Made by a program: the position numbers and the translations under genes. A DNA stretch of 64,000 bases from Metabacillus kandeliae (GTDB taxonomy: Bacteria > Bacillota > Bacilli > Bacillales > Bacillaceae), in NCBI RefSeq assembly GCF_021166585.1, contig NZ_JAJOZE010000004.1, positions 62,001 to 126,000 of the forward strand. The letters run 5' to 3'. The stretch's first letter is position 1, and every line of letters begins with the position of its first letter. Under the pieces are notes generated by a model that saw only the letters and a program-made list of their open reading frames with translations, was not told where the DNA came from and did not search any database. Below, one piece after another: positions 41,674 to 51,382 of the stretch.

Positions 41674-41691
41674 TGAATGGCTATTCATTCA
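41674..41691. promoter_or_regulatory. FadR-type operator upstream of lcfB
   Basis: TGAATGGCTATTCATTCA matches the B. subtilis FadR (YsiA) consensus TGAATGANTANTCATTCA with one mismatch. It lies between the -10 box and the ribosome site. Long-chain acyl-CoA should lift FadR and switch on lcfB. Confidence 0.8.
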
Positions 41692-41714
41692 TTTTTTACA
41701 AAGGGGATGGAAAA

Positions 41715-43271
41715 ATGAATTTAAGTTCACGGTTAAAGGAAGCAGGGAGTTTGTTCAGGGATAAGCCTGCTTATATCTTTGAAGGGGAAAAAACGAGTTA
41801 TGGCGAATTAAACAGAATGGTTGATTTATTTGCAGCAAGCCTGAAGGAAATGGGCGTGGAAAAAGGGGACCATGTGGCATTGCTGCTTGGCAATTCGCCG
41901 TACTTTGTCATTTCCTATTTTGGAGCCATTCGGGCTGGTGCTTCTGTTATACCGGTAAACCCGATTTATACACCAAGCGAAATCGCCTATATTTTAAACA
42001 ATGGGGATGTAAAAGCAGTAGCAGCGCTTGATTTGTTCATTCCGCTTCTTGAAGGGCTCAATGATTCGCTGCCTGCGCTTCAGCACGTCATTGTGTGCGA
42101 AACACCGCCAAGCGAGCAAAAAGCAGGGTTCTCACTGGAAAGTTTAAAGATCAGCTCAAAATTGAAATCGTTTACAAGTTTAGCGCAAACAAATATGGAA
42201 GGCTTTCAGGCACCTGAGCTGGAAGAGGATGAAGTCGCTGTGATCCTCTATACGTCAGGCACAACGGGTACGCCAAAGGGCGCAATGCTGACACATAAAA
42301 ATCTGTACAGCAATGCAAGCGATGTGGCGTCCTATCTGAAGATCGGCGAGAATGACAATGTCATTACAGCCCTCCCGATGTTTCATGTGTTCTGCATGAC
42401 CGTATCACTGAACGCACCGCTTATGGCAGGTGCCACGCTGCTGATCCTGCCGAAATTCAGTCCAGCGAAGGTGTTCAGAGTGGCCAAAAACTATCAGGCG
42501 ACCGTTTTTGCCGGTGTGCCGACCATGTATAATTTCCTGCTCCAGTATCCAGAAGGGAATCCTGAAGACTTCCAAAGCTTCCGTTTGTGCATTTCTGGAG
42601 GCGCTTCCATGCCGGTTGCCCTGCTGAAGGGATTTGAGCAAAAGTTCAAAGTGGTCATCTCTGAAGGCTACGGGCTCTCAGAAGCATCTCCAGTTACCTG
42701 CTTTAATCCGCTGGACAGGCCTAGAAAACCAGGCTCCATCGGAACGAGCATTCTGAATGTGGAAAACAAAGTGGTAGATGAACTCGGGAGTGAGCTTCCT
42801 GCAGGACAAGTAGGAGAATTGATTGTAAGAGGGCCGAATGTCATGAAAGGGTATTACAAAATGCCTGAGGAAACAGCGCATACAATCAGGAATGGCTGGC
42901 TCTATACAGGCGATCTTGCCCGAAAAGACGAGGACGGCTACTTTTACATCGTGGACCGGAAAAAGGACATGATCATTGTAGGAGGCTACAATGTGTATCC
43001 GCGCGAAATTGAAGAGGCGCTGTATGACCACCCGGATATTGTGGAAGCCGCTGTTTTCGGCGTTCCTGATGAAAATTACGGAGAAGCCGTAAAATGCTTC
43101 GCTGTATCAAAAAACAAAGACCTTACAGAAGAAATGCTCTTAGACTACTGCCATAGCATTCTTGCAAAATATAAAGTGCCTGAATCGATCGAGTTCCTTG
43201 ATGAACTGCCGAAAAATACAACAGGCAAAATTTTGAGAAGAGCACTGAAAAATCAGGTAACGCAAAAATAA
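41715..43271 (+). CDS. lcfB: Long-chain fatty-acid-CoA ligase LcfB
   Basis: A 518-aa adenylate-forming enzyme that activates fatty acids for beta-oxidation. The AMP-binding signature [20 protein letters not shown] lies near residue 180, followed by [10 protein letters not shown] and [20 protein letters not shown]. The catalytic Lys is in [11 protein letters not shown] near the end. ATG 41715 follows AAGGGGATGG. It corresponds to B. subtilis LcfB (YhfL, 513 aa), a FadR-regulated gene, and a FadR-like operator is present here. The crotonase that follows after 13 bp is very likely cotranscribed. Confidence 0.94.
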   Translation: MNLSSRLKEAGSLFRDKPAYIFEGEKTSYGELNRMVDLFAASLKEMGVEKGDHVALLLGNSPYFVISYFGAIRAGASVIPVNPIYTPSEIAYILNNGDVKAVAALDLFIPLLEGLNDSLPALQHVIVCETPPSEQKAGFSLESLKISSKLKSFTSLAQTNMEGFQAPELEEDEVAVILYTSGTTGTPKGAMLTHKNLYSNASDVASYLKIGENDNVITALPMFHVFCMTVSLNAPLMAGATLLILPKFSPAKVFRVAKNYQATVFAGVPTMYNFLLQYPEGNPEDFQSFRLCISGGASMPVALLKGFEQKFKVVISEGYGLSEASPVTCFNPLDRPRKPGSIGTSILNVENKVVDELGSELPAGQVGELIVRGPNVMKGYYKMPEETAHTIRNGWLYTGDLARKDEDGYFYIVDRKKDMIIVGGYNVYPREIEEALYDHPDIVEAAVFGVPDENYGEAVKCFAVSKNKDLTEEMLLDYCHSILAKYKVPESIEFLDELPKNTTGKILRRALKNQVTQK

Positions 43272-43284
43272 GGGGGAACTGTTT

Positions 43285-44061
43285 TTGGCCGGCATACTAT
43301 ACACTTTAGAAGACCATACAGCACTGATCACACTGAACCGACCTGAAGCTTTGAACTGCTTTAATTATGATACGCTGGAGGAATTGGAAGAAATCACAGA
43401 AGAGATCCGTTCCAGCAGGGAAGTCCGCACCGTCATCATTACGGGCGCAGGAGAAAAGGCCTTTTGCGCAGGGGCTGACTTGAAAGAGAGAAAGACCCTG
43501 ACAGAACAGCAGGTAAAGCGGAATTTATATAAAATCAGCGAGGTTTTTACGAAAATAGAGCAGCTTCCACAGCCTGTTATTGCGGGCATTAACGGCTACG
43601 CATTCGGCGGCGGAATGGAGCTTGCGCTTGCCTGTGATTTCCGCATCATCGCAGACTCAGCTCAAATCGGACTAACCGAAACGAGCCTGGCCATTATACC
43701 TGGTGCGGGCGGAACACAAAGGCTGCCGCGCCTGATCGGCGAGCAAAGAGCGCTTGAGCTGATCCTGACAGCGAAAAGATTAACTGCTGAAGAAGCGCTG
43801 CAGTATGGGATTGTGCTGAATACAGCGGCAAAAGAAGACGTTGTCTCTGCCTGCAGGGAACTAGCAGACGCTATCTCGAAAAATGGTCCGGTCGCTGTGC
43901 AGCAGGCAAAGTTCGCCATCAAAAACGGCATGAATGCTGATTTGCACACAGGGATGCAGATTGAACGAAAAGCCTATGAAATGACCATTCCAACGGAAGA
44001 CCGCGTGGAAGCGCTGCAGGCATTCAGCGAGAAACGAAAACCACATTTTCAAGGCAAGTAA
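43285..44061 (+). CDS. Enoyl-CoA hydratase
   Basis: A 258-aa crotonase with the catalytic set intact. Both Glu residues align: one in LTETSLAIIPGAGG (Glu144 of the rat enzyme) and one in GEQRALELILTAKRL (Glu164). The oxyanion loops FCAGADLKER and GYAFGGGMELALACD are standard. It starts at TTG 43285 behind AGGGGGAAC and lies 13 bp after lcfB, so it should hydrate the enoyl-CoA made downstream of LcfB. It differs from YhaR (4888), which lacks both Glu. Confidence 0.9.
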   Translation: MAGILYTLEDHTALITLNRPEALNCFNYDTLEELEEITEEIRSSREVRTVIITGAGEKAFCAGADLKERKTLTEQQVKRNLYKISEVFTKIEQLPQPVIAGINGYAFGGGMELALACDFRIIADSAQIGLTETSLAIIPGAGGTQRLPRLIGEQRALELILTAKRLTAEEALQYGIVLNTAAKEDVVSACRELADAISKNGPVAVQQAKFAIKNGMNADLHTGMQIERKAYEMTIPTEDRVEALQAFSEKRKPHFQGK

Positions 44062-44062
44062 T

Positions 44063-44098
44063 AGAAAGCCTCTCCGGGCGGCCGGGGAGGCTTCTATT
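44063..44098 (+). terminator. Terminator of lcfB-hydratase
   Basis: AGAAAGCCTCTCCGG and CCGGGGAGGCTTCT pair over most of their length; T-rich tail follows. Confidence 0.8.
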
Positions 44099-44222
44099 TT
44101 GCGGCCGGCTTCCTATATTGAAAAGTCAGAAAACAAGCTTGTTCATTATATTAAACAAATGTATAATTTACCAAAAAGGCGTGAACGTACCAATCTATTA
44201 TTCTTAAAAAGGAGAGAGAATT

Positions 44223-44939
44223 TTGGCAGAGTCGACATCTATGAGGACACCTGCTTTTGTACATGGCCTTCAGAGCGGTATCAGCATTGCGATCGGCTAT
44301 ATGCCTGTAGCGCTGACATTCGGCCTTCTGGCAAAGGCATCAGGCCTCTCTCTCAGTGAGACAATGATGATGAGTCTCTTTGTTTTTGCAGGGGCTTCTC
44401 AATACATCGCCATCAATTTGATTGCATCCGGCACAGGGGCAGTTGAAATTATCCTCACAACCTTTATCGTAAACATCCGGCATTTTCTCATGTCTGCTTC
44501 ATTAGGGGAAAAGACTGAGGAGGATCCTGCCTGGAAAAAAGCGATTTATGCATTTGGCATCACAGATGAGACGTTTTCTGTCGCTTCGCTTGCGCCTGGA
44601 AAGGTAACGGGGAGCTATTTGTTCGGCTTGATGCTTATTTCGTATTCCAGCTGGGTGATTAATTCAGGCATCGGCCACTTTGCCGGAAATCTGCTGCCGC
44701 AAAAGCTGCAGGACGGGATGTCGATTGCGCTTTATGCGATGTTTATCGGCCTGCTCGTGCCTTCGCTGAAGAAAAAGAAAAAAGTGGCGCTTCTGGCAGG
44801 GATGGCCGCTTTGTGCAATATGCTGCTCACCTTTTCCAATATCCTGGCAGGAGGCTGGGCAATCATTGTCTCGACTCTCATCGCAGCAATAGGAGCAGAG
44901 CTTATCATGCCTGAAAGTAAAGAGGAGGGTGAGCAATGA
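44223..44939 (+). CDS. azlC: AzlC-family branched-chain amino-acid exporter, large subunit
   Basis: A 238-aa membrane protein with about seven helices and the AzlC landmarks GYMPVALTFGLLA, FAGASQYIAINLIA and NIRHFLMSASL. It forms a two-component exporter with AzlD for leucine-type amino acids and analogues (known for B. subtilis AzlCD, resistance to 4-azaleucine). It starts at TTG 44223 after AGGAGAGAG. Its 3' end overlaps azlD by 4 bp (ATGA). Elsewhere in B. subtilis azlCD sits in a different operon, so this may be a second copy. Confidence 0.88.
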   Translation: MAESTSMRTPAFVHGLQSGISIAIGYMPVALTFGLLAKASGLSLSETMMMSLFVFAGASQYIAINLIASGTGAVEIILTTFIVNIRHFLMSASLGEKTEEDPAWKKAIYAFGITDETFSVASLAPGKVTGSYLFGLMLISYSSWVINSGIGHFAGNLLPQKLQDGMSIALYAMFIGLLVPSLKKKKKVALLAGMAALCNMLLTFSNILAGGWAIIVSTLIAAIGAELIMPESKEEGEQ

Positions 44940-45241
44940 AGAGCGAGGTCATCCTGATTATTGTCGGCATGGCTGCTGTCACCTATCTGCCAAGAATGAT
45001 TCCGCTCGTTGTGCTCAGCCGCCTTGCGCTTCCGCCGTTTGTCCAGAATGTGCTGAAAAATGTGCCGTTTGCGATACTCGGAGCGCTTATTCTTCCAGGT
45101 GTGCTGCAGACAAAAGGAGGCATTTGGTTCGGGATCATTGGATCTCTTGTGGCATTTTTTGCAGCATACTTAGGGGCAAATGTGGTGATTGTTGTGTTTT
45201 CTGCGATTGTCTCACTGGTCATCTACGGAATGATCGTCTAG
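44936..45241 (+). CDS. azlD: AzlD-family branched-chain amino-acid exporter, small subunit
   Basis: A 101-aa membrane protein with about four helices, partner of AzlC. The AzlD pattern YLPRMIPLVVLSRLALPPFV is present near residue 18, and LLxxVPFAILGALILP-type residues follow. It overlaps azlC by 4 bp and is translated with it. No strong terminator is seen between it and yhfN. Confidence 0.88.
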   Translation: MKSEVILIIVGMAAVTYLPRMIPLVVLSRLALPPFVQNVLKNVPFAILGALILPGVLQTKGGIWFGIIGSLVAFFAAYLGANVVIVVFSAIVSLVIYGMIV

Positions 45242-45305
45242 AGTTCTAGAAGCAGAGAGGTTGAATTAAACTATAGATAGAGAGCTTGTTCAAGGGGGCA
45301 ATGCG

Positions 45306-46559
45306 ATGCGCAGATGGCTGACAGGCGCCGTGCTCATTTATTTTTTGTACGGCCTTTTTATGTATTGGTACATTTTTATGGGAGCTGACAGCGGTTTGCC
45401 GAAGGGACTGCAGGGGACGGCAGCTGATCCGGCGCAGTTTATGAACGGCCGGGAGCAGATGCTGACAGATGAATACTCCAAAATGAAGGATTTTATATTT
45501 TTAGTGACCGTGCCGTTTGAGTGGTTTCTGTATTTTGTGGTCCTGATCACAGGGCTATCAAGAAAAATGCAAAAGTGGGCAGAGGGTACGGTTAAATTTT
45601 CAGTGTTGCAGACACTCATCTTTTTGTTCTGGCTGTCACTGCTGGTTTCCGTTCTTTCGCTTCCTGTGAATTATCTCAGCCATATGGTGTCAGAGACCTA
45701 CCATATTTCAACACAGTCTCTTTCAGGCTGGCTGAAGGATCAGCTCATCGATTTTTGGGTCAATTTCCTGACGATGGCGGTTCTTGCCATTGTGCTGCTC
45801 TGGCTGATCCGGAAATTTGAAAAGCGCTGGTGGCTGTATGCCTGGCTGCTTTCCATTCCTTTCACTTTGTTTCTCATGTTTATTCAGCCGGTCGTGATTG
45901 ATCCTTTGTACAACAAATTTTATCCGCTTCAAAACAAACAGCTGGAAACCAAGATACTAGCGATGGCCCATCAAGCTAATATTCCTGCTGACCATGTATA
46001 TGAAGTCAATATGTCGGCAAAAACAAGCACGATGAATGCCTATGTCACGGGAATCGGATCCAATTCCAGAATCGTGCTTTGGGACACGACGCTGAAAAAG
46101 CTGAAGGAAAACGAAATTCTGTTCATAATGGCACATGAAATGGGCCATTATGTGATGAAGCATATTTACATCGGCATCGCCGTGTATCTTGCCCTGTCGT
46201 TTGTAGGATTGTTTCTCGTACAAAAACTCATGGGATGGCTGATCAGAAGAAGAGGCAAGCTTCTCAAGCTATCCTCTGTTAGAGAAATCAGCGCCCTGCC
46301 CCTGTTTTTGCTGCTCATCAGCTTTTTAACTTTTGCCGTGAGCCCTGTGACAAACTGGATTTCGAGAGCGCAGGAAAAATCAGCTGATCTTTACGCAATG
46401 GAAATGACCGGTGACCACAAGGCAGCGGTGAAAACCTTTCAGGAGCTGTCCAGAAACAGTCTGAGCCAGGTCAACCCGCCGGAGCTTGTGAAAATTCTCC
46501 GCTACAACCATCCGACAATGTCGGAAAGAATACTCTACCTTGAAGAAGAGGGCAAATAG
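45306..46559 (+). CDS. yhfN: M48-family (Ste24-like) membrane metalloprotease YhfN
   Basis: A 417-aa membrane protease with about six helices. The zinc motif is MAHEMGHYV (HExxH, near residue 278). A third ligand Glu should be in AQEKSADLYAMEM near 360. This resembles CAAX-prenyl protease 1 (Ste24) and matches B. subtilis YhfN (426 aa). The native substrate is unknown. It starts at ATG 45306 after AAGGGGGC. It lies 65 bp after azlD. Confidence 0.9.
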   Translation: MRRWLTGAVLIYFLYGLFMYWYIFMGADSGLPKGLQGTAADPAQFMNGREQMLTDEYSKMKDFIFLVTVPFEWFLYFVVLITGLSRKMQKWAEGTVKFSVLQTLIFLFWLSLLVSVLSLPVNYLSHMVSETYHISTQSLSGWLKDQLIDFWVNFLTMAVLAIVLLWLIRKFEKRWWLYAWLLSIPFTLFLMFIQPVVIDPLYNKFYPLQNKQLETKILAMAHQANIPADHVYEVNMSAKTSTMNAYVTGIGSNSRIVLWDTTLKKLKENEILFIMAHEMGHYVMKHIYIGIAVYLALSFVGLFLVQKLMGWLIRRRGKLLKLSSVREISALPLFLLLISFLTFAVSPVTNWISRAQEKSADLYAMEMTGDHKAAVKTFQELSRNSLSQVNPPELVKILRYNHPTMSERILYLEEEGK

Positions 46560-46625
46560 CCCCTTTCTTTTTTTTTGTATTTTTTCAGAAAATTCCCTCA
46601 AAACCTCTTCACAAAAGATAGATAC

Positions 46626-46668
46626 TGTTATATATTAATATCGTAAATTAATAATCTGTATTATAACA
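46626..46668. promoter_or_regulatory. Nested inverted repeats upstream of aceB
   Basis: TGTTATA (46626-46632) and TATAACA (46662-46668) enclose TATTAAT (46633-46639) and ATTAATA (46647-46653). The nested symmetry, 20 bp before the aceB start, suggests an operator or looped regulator site for glyoxylate-shunt control. Confidence 0.5.
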
Positions 46669-46688
46669 AAACAGAAAGAGGTGCCTGA

Positions 46689-48281
46689 ATGAACACGGAA
46701 ACAAGGAGGCTCGCAGTAACAGGGAAGATGGGAGAAGGTTATGAAGAGATCCTGTCAGAAGGAGCCCTGGCATTCCTTGAGGAGCTGCAGCACCGTTTTG
46801 GGGAGAAGAGACTGGAGCTTCTGGCGAAAAGGGATCTTAGGCAAAAGGAGATTGACAGCGGGAGGCTGCCGGATTTTCTGGAAGAAACAAGGGAAGTCAG
46901 GGAGAGCAGCTGGACTGTAGCAGAACTGCCGAAGGATCTCCTGGACAGAAGGGTTGAAATTACAGGCCCTGTAGACAGAAAAATGATCATCAATGCGATG
47001 AATTCAGGAGCAAATGTCTTTATGGCAGACTTTGAGGATGCTACAGCACCCTTTTGGTCCAACATGATGGAAGGACAGATGAATCTGAAGAATGCAGCAG
47101 CAGGCGTGATTTCACTTAAGACTGAAACCGGAAAAGAGTACAGGCTGAACGAAAAAACAGCTGTTCTGAAGGTCAGGCCTAGGGGCTGGCATTTGGAAGA
47201 AAAGCACGTGCAGCTTGCCGGAAAGCCTATGTCAGGGAGTCTGTTCGATTTTGGCCTGTATTTTTACCACAATGCAAAGCAGCTCTTGTCAAAAGGAAGC
47301 GGCCCTTATTTCTATCTTCCGAAGCTTGAAAGTCATGAAGAAGCGCGCCTTTGGAAAGAAGTATTCTGCTTTGCGGAAGATGCTTTAGGAATCAGGCGGG
47401 GAACCATCAAAGCAACGGTTCTGATTGAAACGATTACAGCGGCTTTTGAAATGGATGAAATTCTTTATGAGCTGAAGGAGCACTCGGCAGGCCTGAACTG
47501 CGGAAGATGGGACTACATTTTCAGCTATTTAAAAAAGCTCAGAAACCAGGAAAATGTGATTCTGCCTGACAGGGCGCATGTCACAATGACCGTTCCCTTT
47601 ATGCGGGCTTATTCCCAGCTTGTGATTAAAACGTGCCACAAGCGCGGCGTTCATGCCATCGGCGGCATGGCTGCCCAAATTCCGGTAAAAGGAGATGAGC
47701 TGGCAAACGAAGCAGCGTTTGAAAAGGTGAGAGCTGACAAGCACAGGGAAGCTTCAGATGGACATGACGGCACATGGGTTGCCCATCCCGCTCTTGTTCC
47801 TTGCGCCAAAGAGGTTTTTGATGAAATTCTCGGAGAACAGCTGCATCAGATTCATAAAAATAGAGAAGATGTGAATCCCTCTGCTGCTGACCTGCTGGAA
47901 GTGCCGCAAGGAAGCATCACTGAAAAGGGGCTGAGAATGAACATCGAAGTCGGCATCACTTATCTCGCTTTTTGGCTCAGCGGAAAAGGGGCCGCCCCCA
48001 TCCATCATTTAATGGAGGATGCTGCCACAGCTGAAATATCCCGTGCTCAAGTATGGCAATGGATCAGAAGCGATAAGGGAATTCTTGAAGACGGCCGGAA
48101 CATCACGCTCGAACTGTACGAGCAGTTCAAAGAAGAAGAGACAGCCAGGCTGAAGGAAAAGCTCGGCCATCACTATCAGGCGATGTCTTTTCCTCGGGCT
48201 ATTGAAGTATTTGACAGACTCGTAAAAGATGATGAATTTGCAGCCTTTTTAACACTGCCTTGCAGCCAATTGATTGACTGA
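46689..48281 (+). CDS. aceB: Malate synthase A AceB
   Basis: A 530-aa enzyme condensing acetyl-CoA with glyoxylate to malate, glyoxylate shunt step two. The [12 protein letters not shown] motif with metal ligands, KVRPRGWHL with the catalytic Arg, and [14 protein letters not shown] are all present, and length is normal for the A isoform. It starts at ATG 46689 with AAAGAGGTG just upstream. It precedes aceA by 28 bp. B. subtilis 168 lacks the shunt, whereas several other Bacillus species have aceBA. Confidence 0.95.
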   Translation: MNTETRRLAVTGKMGEGYEEILSEGALAFLEELQHRFGEKRLELLAKRDLRQKEIDSGRLPDFLEETREVRESSWTVAELPKDLLDRRVEITGPVDRKMIINAMNSGANVFMADFEDATAPFWSNMMEGQMNLKNAAAGVISLKTETGKEYRLNEKTAVLKVRPRGWHLEEKHVQLAGKPMSGSLFDFGLYFYHNAKQLLSKGSGPYFYLPKLESHEEARLWKEVFCFAEDALGIRRGTIKATVLIETITAAFEMDEILYELKEHSAGLNCGRWDYIFSYLKKLRNQENVILPDRAHVTMTVPFMRAYSQLVIKTCHKRGVHAIGGMAAQIPVKGDELANEAAFEKVRADKHREASDGHDGTWVAHPALVPCAKEVFDEILGEQLHQIHKNREDVNPSAADLLEVPQGSITEKGLRMNIEVGITYLAFWLSGKGAAPIHHLMEDAATAEISRAQVWQWIRSDKGILEDGRNITLELYEQFKEEETARLKEKLGHHYQAMSFPRAIEVFDRLVKDDEFAAFLTLPCSQLID

Positions 48282-48309
48282 AAATACAATTTTGAAAGGG
48301 GAATGGATC

Positions 48310-49584
48310 ATGGATCGATTGCAGGCATTAAAAAATGAATGGCTTGATGAGAATAGATGGAAGGGAATACAGCGTCCGTATGAAGCAGAAGAAGTATTGA
48401 GGCTGAGAGGTTCTGTTGATATTGAGCACACCCTTGCCAGAAAGGGAGCTCTGAAGCTGTGGGAGCTCTTGCATAAGGAAGAATATATTCATGCACTAGG
48501 CGCCCTCACAGGCAATCAGGCCGTACAGCAGGTGAAAGCAGGCTTAAAAGCCATTTACTTAAGCGGCTGGCAGGTCGCAGCAGATGCCAATCTTGCCGGA
48601 CAGATGTACCCTGACCAAAGCCTTTACCCGGCAAACAGTGTGCCGAGCGTTGTGAAACGGATTAATCAGGCTCTTCAAAGAGCGGACCAAATTCAGCATA
48701 TGGAAGGCAAAGGGGATATCGATTGGTTTGTGCCGATTGTAGCGGATGCGGAGGCAGGATTCGGCGGACAGCTGAACGTTTTTGAATTGATGAAAGGCAT
48801 GATTGAAGCCGGAGCAGCTGCCGTTCACTTTGAAGATCAGCTGTCTTCTGAAAAAAAATGCGGCCACCTGGGCGGAAAAGTGCTGCTCCCGACCCAGACA
48901 GCTGTCCGGAATCTCGTGGCAGCAAGACTTGCCGCAGATGTCATGGGAACCCCGACGCTGATTGTCGCCAGAACAGATGCTGATGCCGCTGATTTGATTA
49001 CGAGCGATATCGACCCGCTTGACCGCGAGTTTATCACAGGGGAGAGGACCCCTGAAGGCTTCTACAGGACAAAAGCAGGCATTTCCCAGGCAATTGCGAG
49101 AGGCATCGCCTATGCGCCTTATGCTGACCTTGTCTGGTGCGAAACAAGCGAGCCGAATCTGGAGCAGGCAAGAGCCTTTGCCGAAGCGATCCATGAAAAA
49201 TACCCCGGCAAGCTGCTTGCCTATAACTGCTCGCCTTCCTTTAACTGGAAGAAGAAGCTTGATGAAAAAGTCATCGCGTCCTTTCAGCAGGAAATTGCGA
49301 AAATGGGCTACAAATTTCAATTTGTCACATTGGCCGGTTTCCACGCCCTCAACCACAGCATGTTCGAACTGGCAAGAAAATACAGAGATTATGGCATGGC
49401 AGCCTATTCAGAGCTGCAGCAGGCCGAATTCTCAAGCGAACAGTACGGCTACACAGCAACAAAGCATCAGCGGGAAGTTGGAACAGGCTACTTTGATGAA
49501 GTATCACAGGCGATTACGAGCGGAACCTCTTCCACTACAGCTCTGAAAAATTCGACGGAGAGCGAACAGTTTACGAGTGTTTGA
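48310..49584 (+). CDS. aceA: Isocitrate lyase AceA
   Basis: A 424-aa enzyme splitting isocitrate into succinate and glyoxylate. The signature KKCGHLGGK (near residue 183, catalytic Cys) is intact, with [10 protein letters not shown] for metal binding (here [13 protein letters not shown]) and [10 protein letters not shown] near 310. I use ATG 48310, which has AAAGGGGA, rather than the frame start at 48274 that overlaps aceB. The order aceB-aceA in one operon is common in Bacillus. A symmetric terminator follows. Confidence 0.95.
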   Translation: MDRLQALKNEWLDENRWKGIQRPYEAEEVLRLRGSVDIEHTLARKGALKLWELLHKEEYIHALGALTGNQAVQQVKAGLKAIYLSGWQVAADANLAGQMYPDQSLYPANSVPSVVKRINQALQRADQIQHMEGKGDIDWFVPIVADAEAGFGGQLNVFELMKGMIEAGAAAVHFEDQLSSEKKCGHLGGKVLLPTQTAVRNLVAARLAADVMGTPTLIVARTDADAADLITSDIDPLDREFITGERTPEGFYRTKAGISQAIARGIAYAPYADLVWCETSEPNLEQARAFAEAIHEKYPGKLLAYNCSPSFNWKKKLDEKVIASFQQEIAKMGYKFQFVTLAGFHALNHSMFELARKYRDYGMAAYSELQQAEFSSEQYGYTATKHQREVGTGYFDEVSQAITSGTSSTTALKNSTESEQFTSV

Positions 49585-49598
49585 GAATGATCTACAAA

Positions 49599-49633
49599 CA
49601 AAAAGGCCGACTTAACAAAAGTCGGTCTTTTTA
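49599..49633. terminator. Terminator of aceBA, bidirectional
   Basis: AAAAGGCCGACTT and AAGTCGGTCTTTT pair around AACAA, with T-runs on either strand. Confidence 0.8.
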
Positions 49634-49638
49634 TTGTT

Positions 49639-49920
49639 TTATTCAACTTCTAAACTATCGGCTTTATTCTTAGCAAATAATCCAATTTTCACTAATCCAA
49701 TGGCAATAAGAGAAAGAGTTCCATTGAATATAAGGGCAAACCAAAGCAGATAATCAACAACTCCAAATGCTAGCGTGTATAGATAACCAGCCAGCATACT
49801 AAGCAATACAGTAAAAACGAAATACATACGAGGCATTAGGAAGCTGATGATTCCACTGCCAATCAAGACTAAGATACCCATAATGAAAAAATGGATGCTA
49901 AAAACCATTAAAAATTCCAT
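49639..49920 (-). CDS. Small membrane protein, unknown
   Basis: A 93-aa protein with three hydrophobic helices (about 4-27, 30-50 and 55-80). The tail is short and mixed-charge (AKNKADSLEVE). No family is recognised. An AGGAGGAAGGG site precedes ATG 49920 on the minus strand, which supports its reality. It lies 57 bp after the lysine-tailed membrane gene on the same strand, and the two may be cotranscribed. Confidence 0.6.
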   Translation of the reverse strand: MEFLMVFSIHFFIMGILVLIGSGIISFLMPRMYFVFTVLLSMLAGYLYTLAFGVVDYLLWFALIFNGTLSLIAIGLVKIGLFAKNKADSLEVE

Positions 49921-49977
49921 ACCCTTCCTCCTGCTTTTTTAGAATAATTATGCGCTGCTGAAAAGTTATAAAAGAAA

Positions 49978-50661
49978 TCATTGCCCAGCATTAACTGAGC
50001 CTCTTTTTTTCTTCTTCTTAAGAGCTGTTTTCTTTTTAGAATGCTTTTTCTTTCTAAGAACGATCTCCTTTTTGATTTCCGGCACAATTTCCTTCTCCGG
50101 CTTCTTAAAATAATCCAGGATTAGGAAAATAGCGTTGAGGAAAGATTGAGAGAAAAGAAAACTGAGGAATGACGAGCTCACAAGCTCTCTTTTTTCCTCC
50201 GGCAGAAAGTAAACAATCAGGGGATCGCCATCTTCGTTCGTGAATAGTAAATCAAAAATAGCAAAGCCGGCATAGATAATAATGAAGTAGATGTAGATGA
50301 TCCTGCTCTTCCAGCGTTTCGCAGCTGCTGACTTCAATCGGGCAGACCCTATCAGAAGAGAAAAGACCAGCAGCCAGCTGCCCGATAAGAAACCGATAAA
50401 TGGCGTATTTCCTTCATTCACCTGTATTCCCGGCAGCAGGCACCAGATAGAAATGGCAAGATAGGGAGCAAGATACGTGCATGTATAAAGCAATGAGTCC
50501 CGCGCAAGCTTTCGGAAAGTGCAAATGAGGTATAGAGGGACCAAAAGAAGATAAACGAATAGAGCGATTCCAGTATAGGGCTGAGCCGCCTTTAAGATGA
50601 AAATAATGAACATTGCAGCCAAAGCCGGCAGCGCAAAAAAAGGAATAGGTTTTATATTCAT
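49978..50661 (-). CDS. Membrane protein with lysine-rich cytoplasmic tail, unknown
   Basis: A 227-aa protein with about six hydrophobic helices up to residue 180. It is followed by a very basic tail (LRKKKHSKKKTALKKKKKRG) near 200-222. Such tails often bind nucleic acid, anionic lipid or ribosomes, but no family is recognised. The base composition is somewhat more AT-rich than the housekeeping genes nearby. No clear ribosome site was seen beyond GAGAGAGG. Possibly a lineage-specific gene. Confidence 0.6.
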   Translation of the reverse strand: MNIKPIPFFALPALAAMFIIFILKAAQPYTGIALFVYLLLVPLYLICTFRKLARDSLLYTCTYLAPYLAISIWCLLPGIQVNEGNTPFIGFLSGSWLLVFSLLIGSARLKSAAAKRWKSRIIYIYFIIIYAGFAIFDLLFTNEDGDPLIVYFLPEEKRELVSSSFLSFLFSQSFLNAIFLILDYFKKPEKEIVPEIKKEIVLRKKKHSKKKTALKKKKKRGSVNAGQ

Positions 50662-50730
50662 AGGATACTGGCCTCTCTCACGGTGTGATATAGAAAATTA
50701 TACCATTAACAGAAGGCATTGCTGAACAGC

Positions 50731-50763
50731 AAAAAGAGCCCGGCTTAAATGCCAAGGCTCTTT
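50731..50763 (-). terminator. Terminator of the IDEAL-domain gene
   Basis: AAAGAGCC and GGCTCTTT pair across a 15-base loop region. The minus strand then shows a T-run. Confidence 0.65.
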
Positions 50764-50798
50764 ATTCCTATCATGATGCTGTATCATTAAAAAATGAA

Positions 50799-51032
50799 TT
50801 AGACCAGCTGCTTAAGTTCTCTATATCTCTTTGAACATTCCATAAACAAAGGCTCGTTCCGCTTGGCAAGTGCATCATCAATTTTTCCTTCCAAAAGGGC
50901 AAGTTCCTTTCGAAAGGCTGCTTCATCCAAGATCATCTGAATATAAATATCCAGAACAGACGACTCAGTGCAATCCTTGTTGGCTGTGTGTCGGGATTTC
51001 ATGATCTCTGCATATGATTTTTTATTTTTCAT
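50799..51032 (-). CDS. IDEAL-domain small protein
   Basis: A 77-aa helical protein. The C-terminal half, MILDEAAFRKELALLEGKID and then DALAKRNEPLFMECSKRY, fits the IDEAL domain (PF08858), named for its motif and found in small Bacillales proteins and at the ends of some regulators. It may bind partner proteins. Start ATG 51032 has AGGAGTGATC upstream. Lone gene, divergent from the acetyltransferase. Confidence 0.7.
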   Translation of the reverse strand: MKNKKSYAEIMKSRHTANKDCTESSVLDIYIQMILDEAAFRKELALLEGKIDDALAKRNEPLFMECSKRYRELKQLV

Positions 51033-51219
51033 AAGATCACTCCTGATGCCTTTTTTTCATTATATGGATAGGGAGACGGAAAATCAACCAAATATTTATA
51101 ATTTTTAGATAATTCATGTGACTTTTTAGGACATATTCTCCCAAGCCCTAGCATAATACAGGGGAAATTTCCTAACTGGATCACTGGGCTTTTTTCTTAG
51201 AAGATCATTTAAAGAACAG

Positions 51220-51249
51220 TTGTAGGAAAAGGCTAAAGATTCGTATAAT
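51220..51249 (+). promoter_or_regulatory. Sigma-A promoter of the small-ORF/GNAT unit
   Basis: TTGTAG (51220-51225), 18-bp spacer, TATAAT (51244-51249). Confidence 0.65.
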
Positions 51250-51282
51250 GGTTATATCTTACATAAAAGGAGCAGGAAGCCT

Positions 51283-51348
51283 ATGAGTGCCGGGAAAATT
51301 GATAGAAAAGCGGTGTTTCAAAAAACAGCGGGGGAAAATCACAGCTGA
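51283..51348 (+). CDS. Possible leader peptide, 21 aa
   Basis: A 21-codon frame (MSAGKIDRKAVFQKTAGENH plus Ser) starts at ATG 51283 behind AAAAGGAGCAGG and lies 33 bp after a good promoter. It ends 34 bp before the acetyltransferase start. It may be a leader ORF that tunes downstream translation, or a chance frame. Confidence 0.35.
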   Translation: MSAGKIDRKAVFQKTAGENHS

Positions 51349-51382
51349 TTCTTTCCCTGCAAATTAAGGGAGGATACTTCAT

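Noticed and set aside
44098-44222. T-box or amino-acid riboswitch before azlC
   Set aside because: The 125-bp leader is AT-rich, with no specifier loop, antiterminator or terminator hairpin that I can see.
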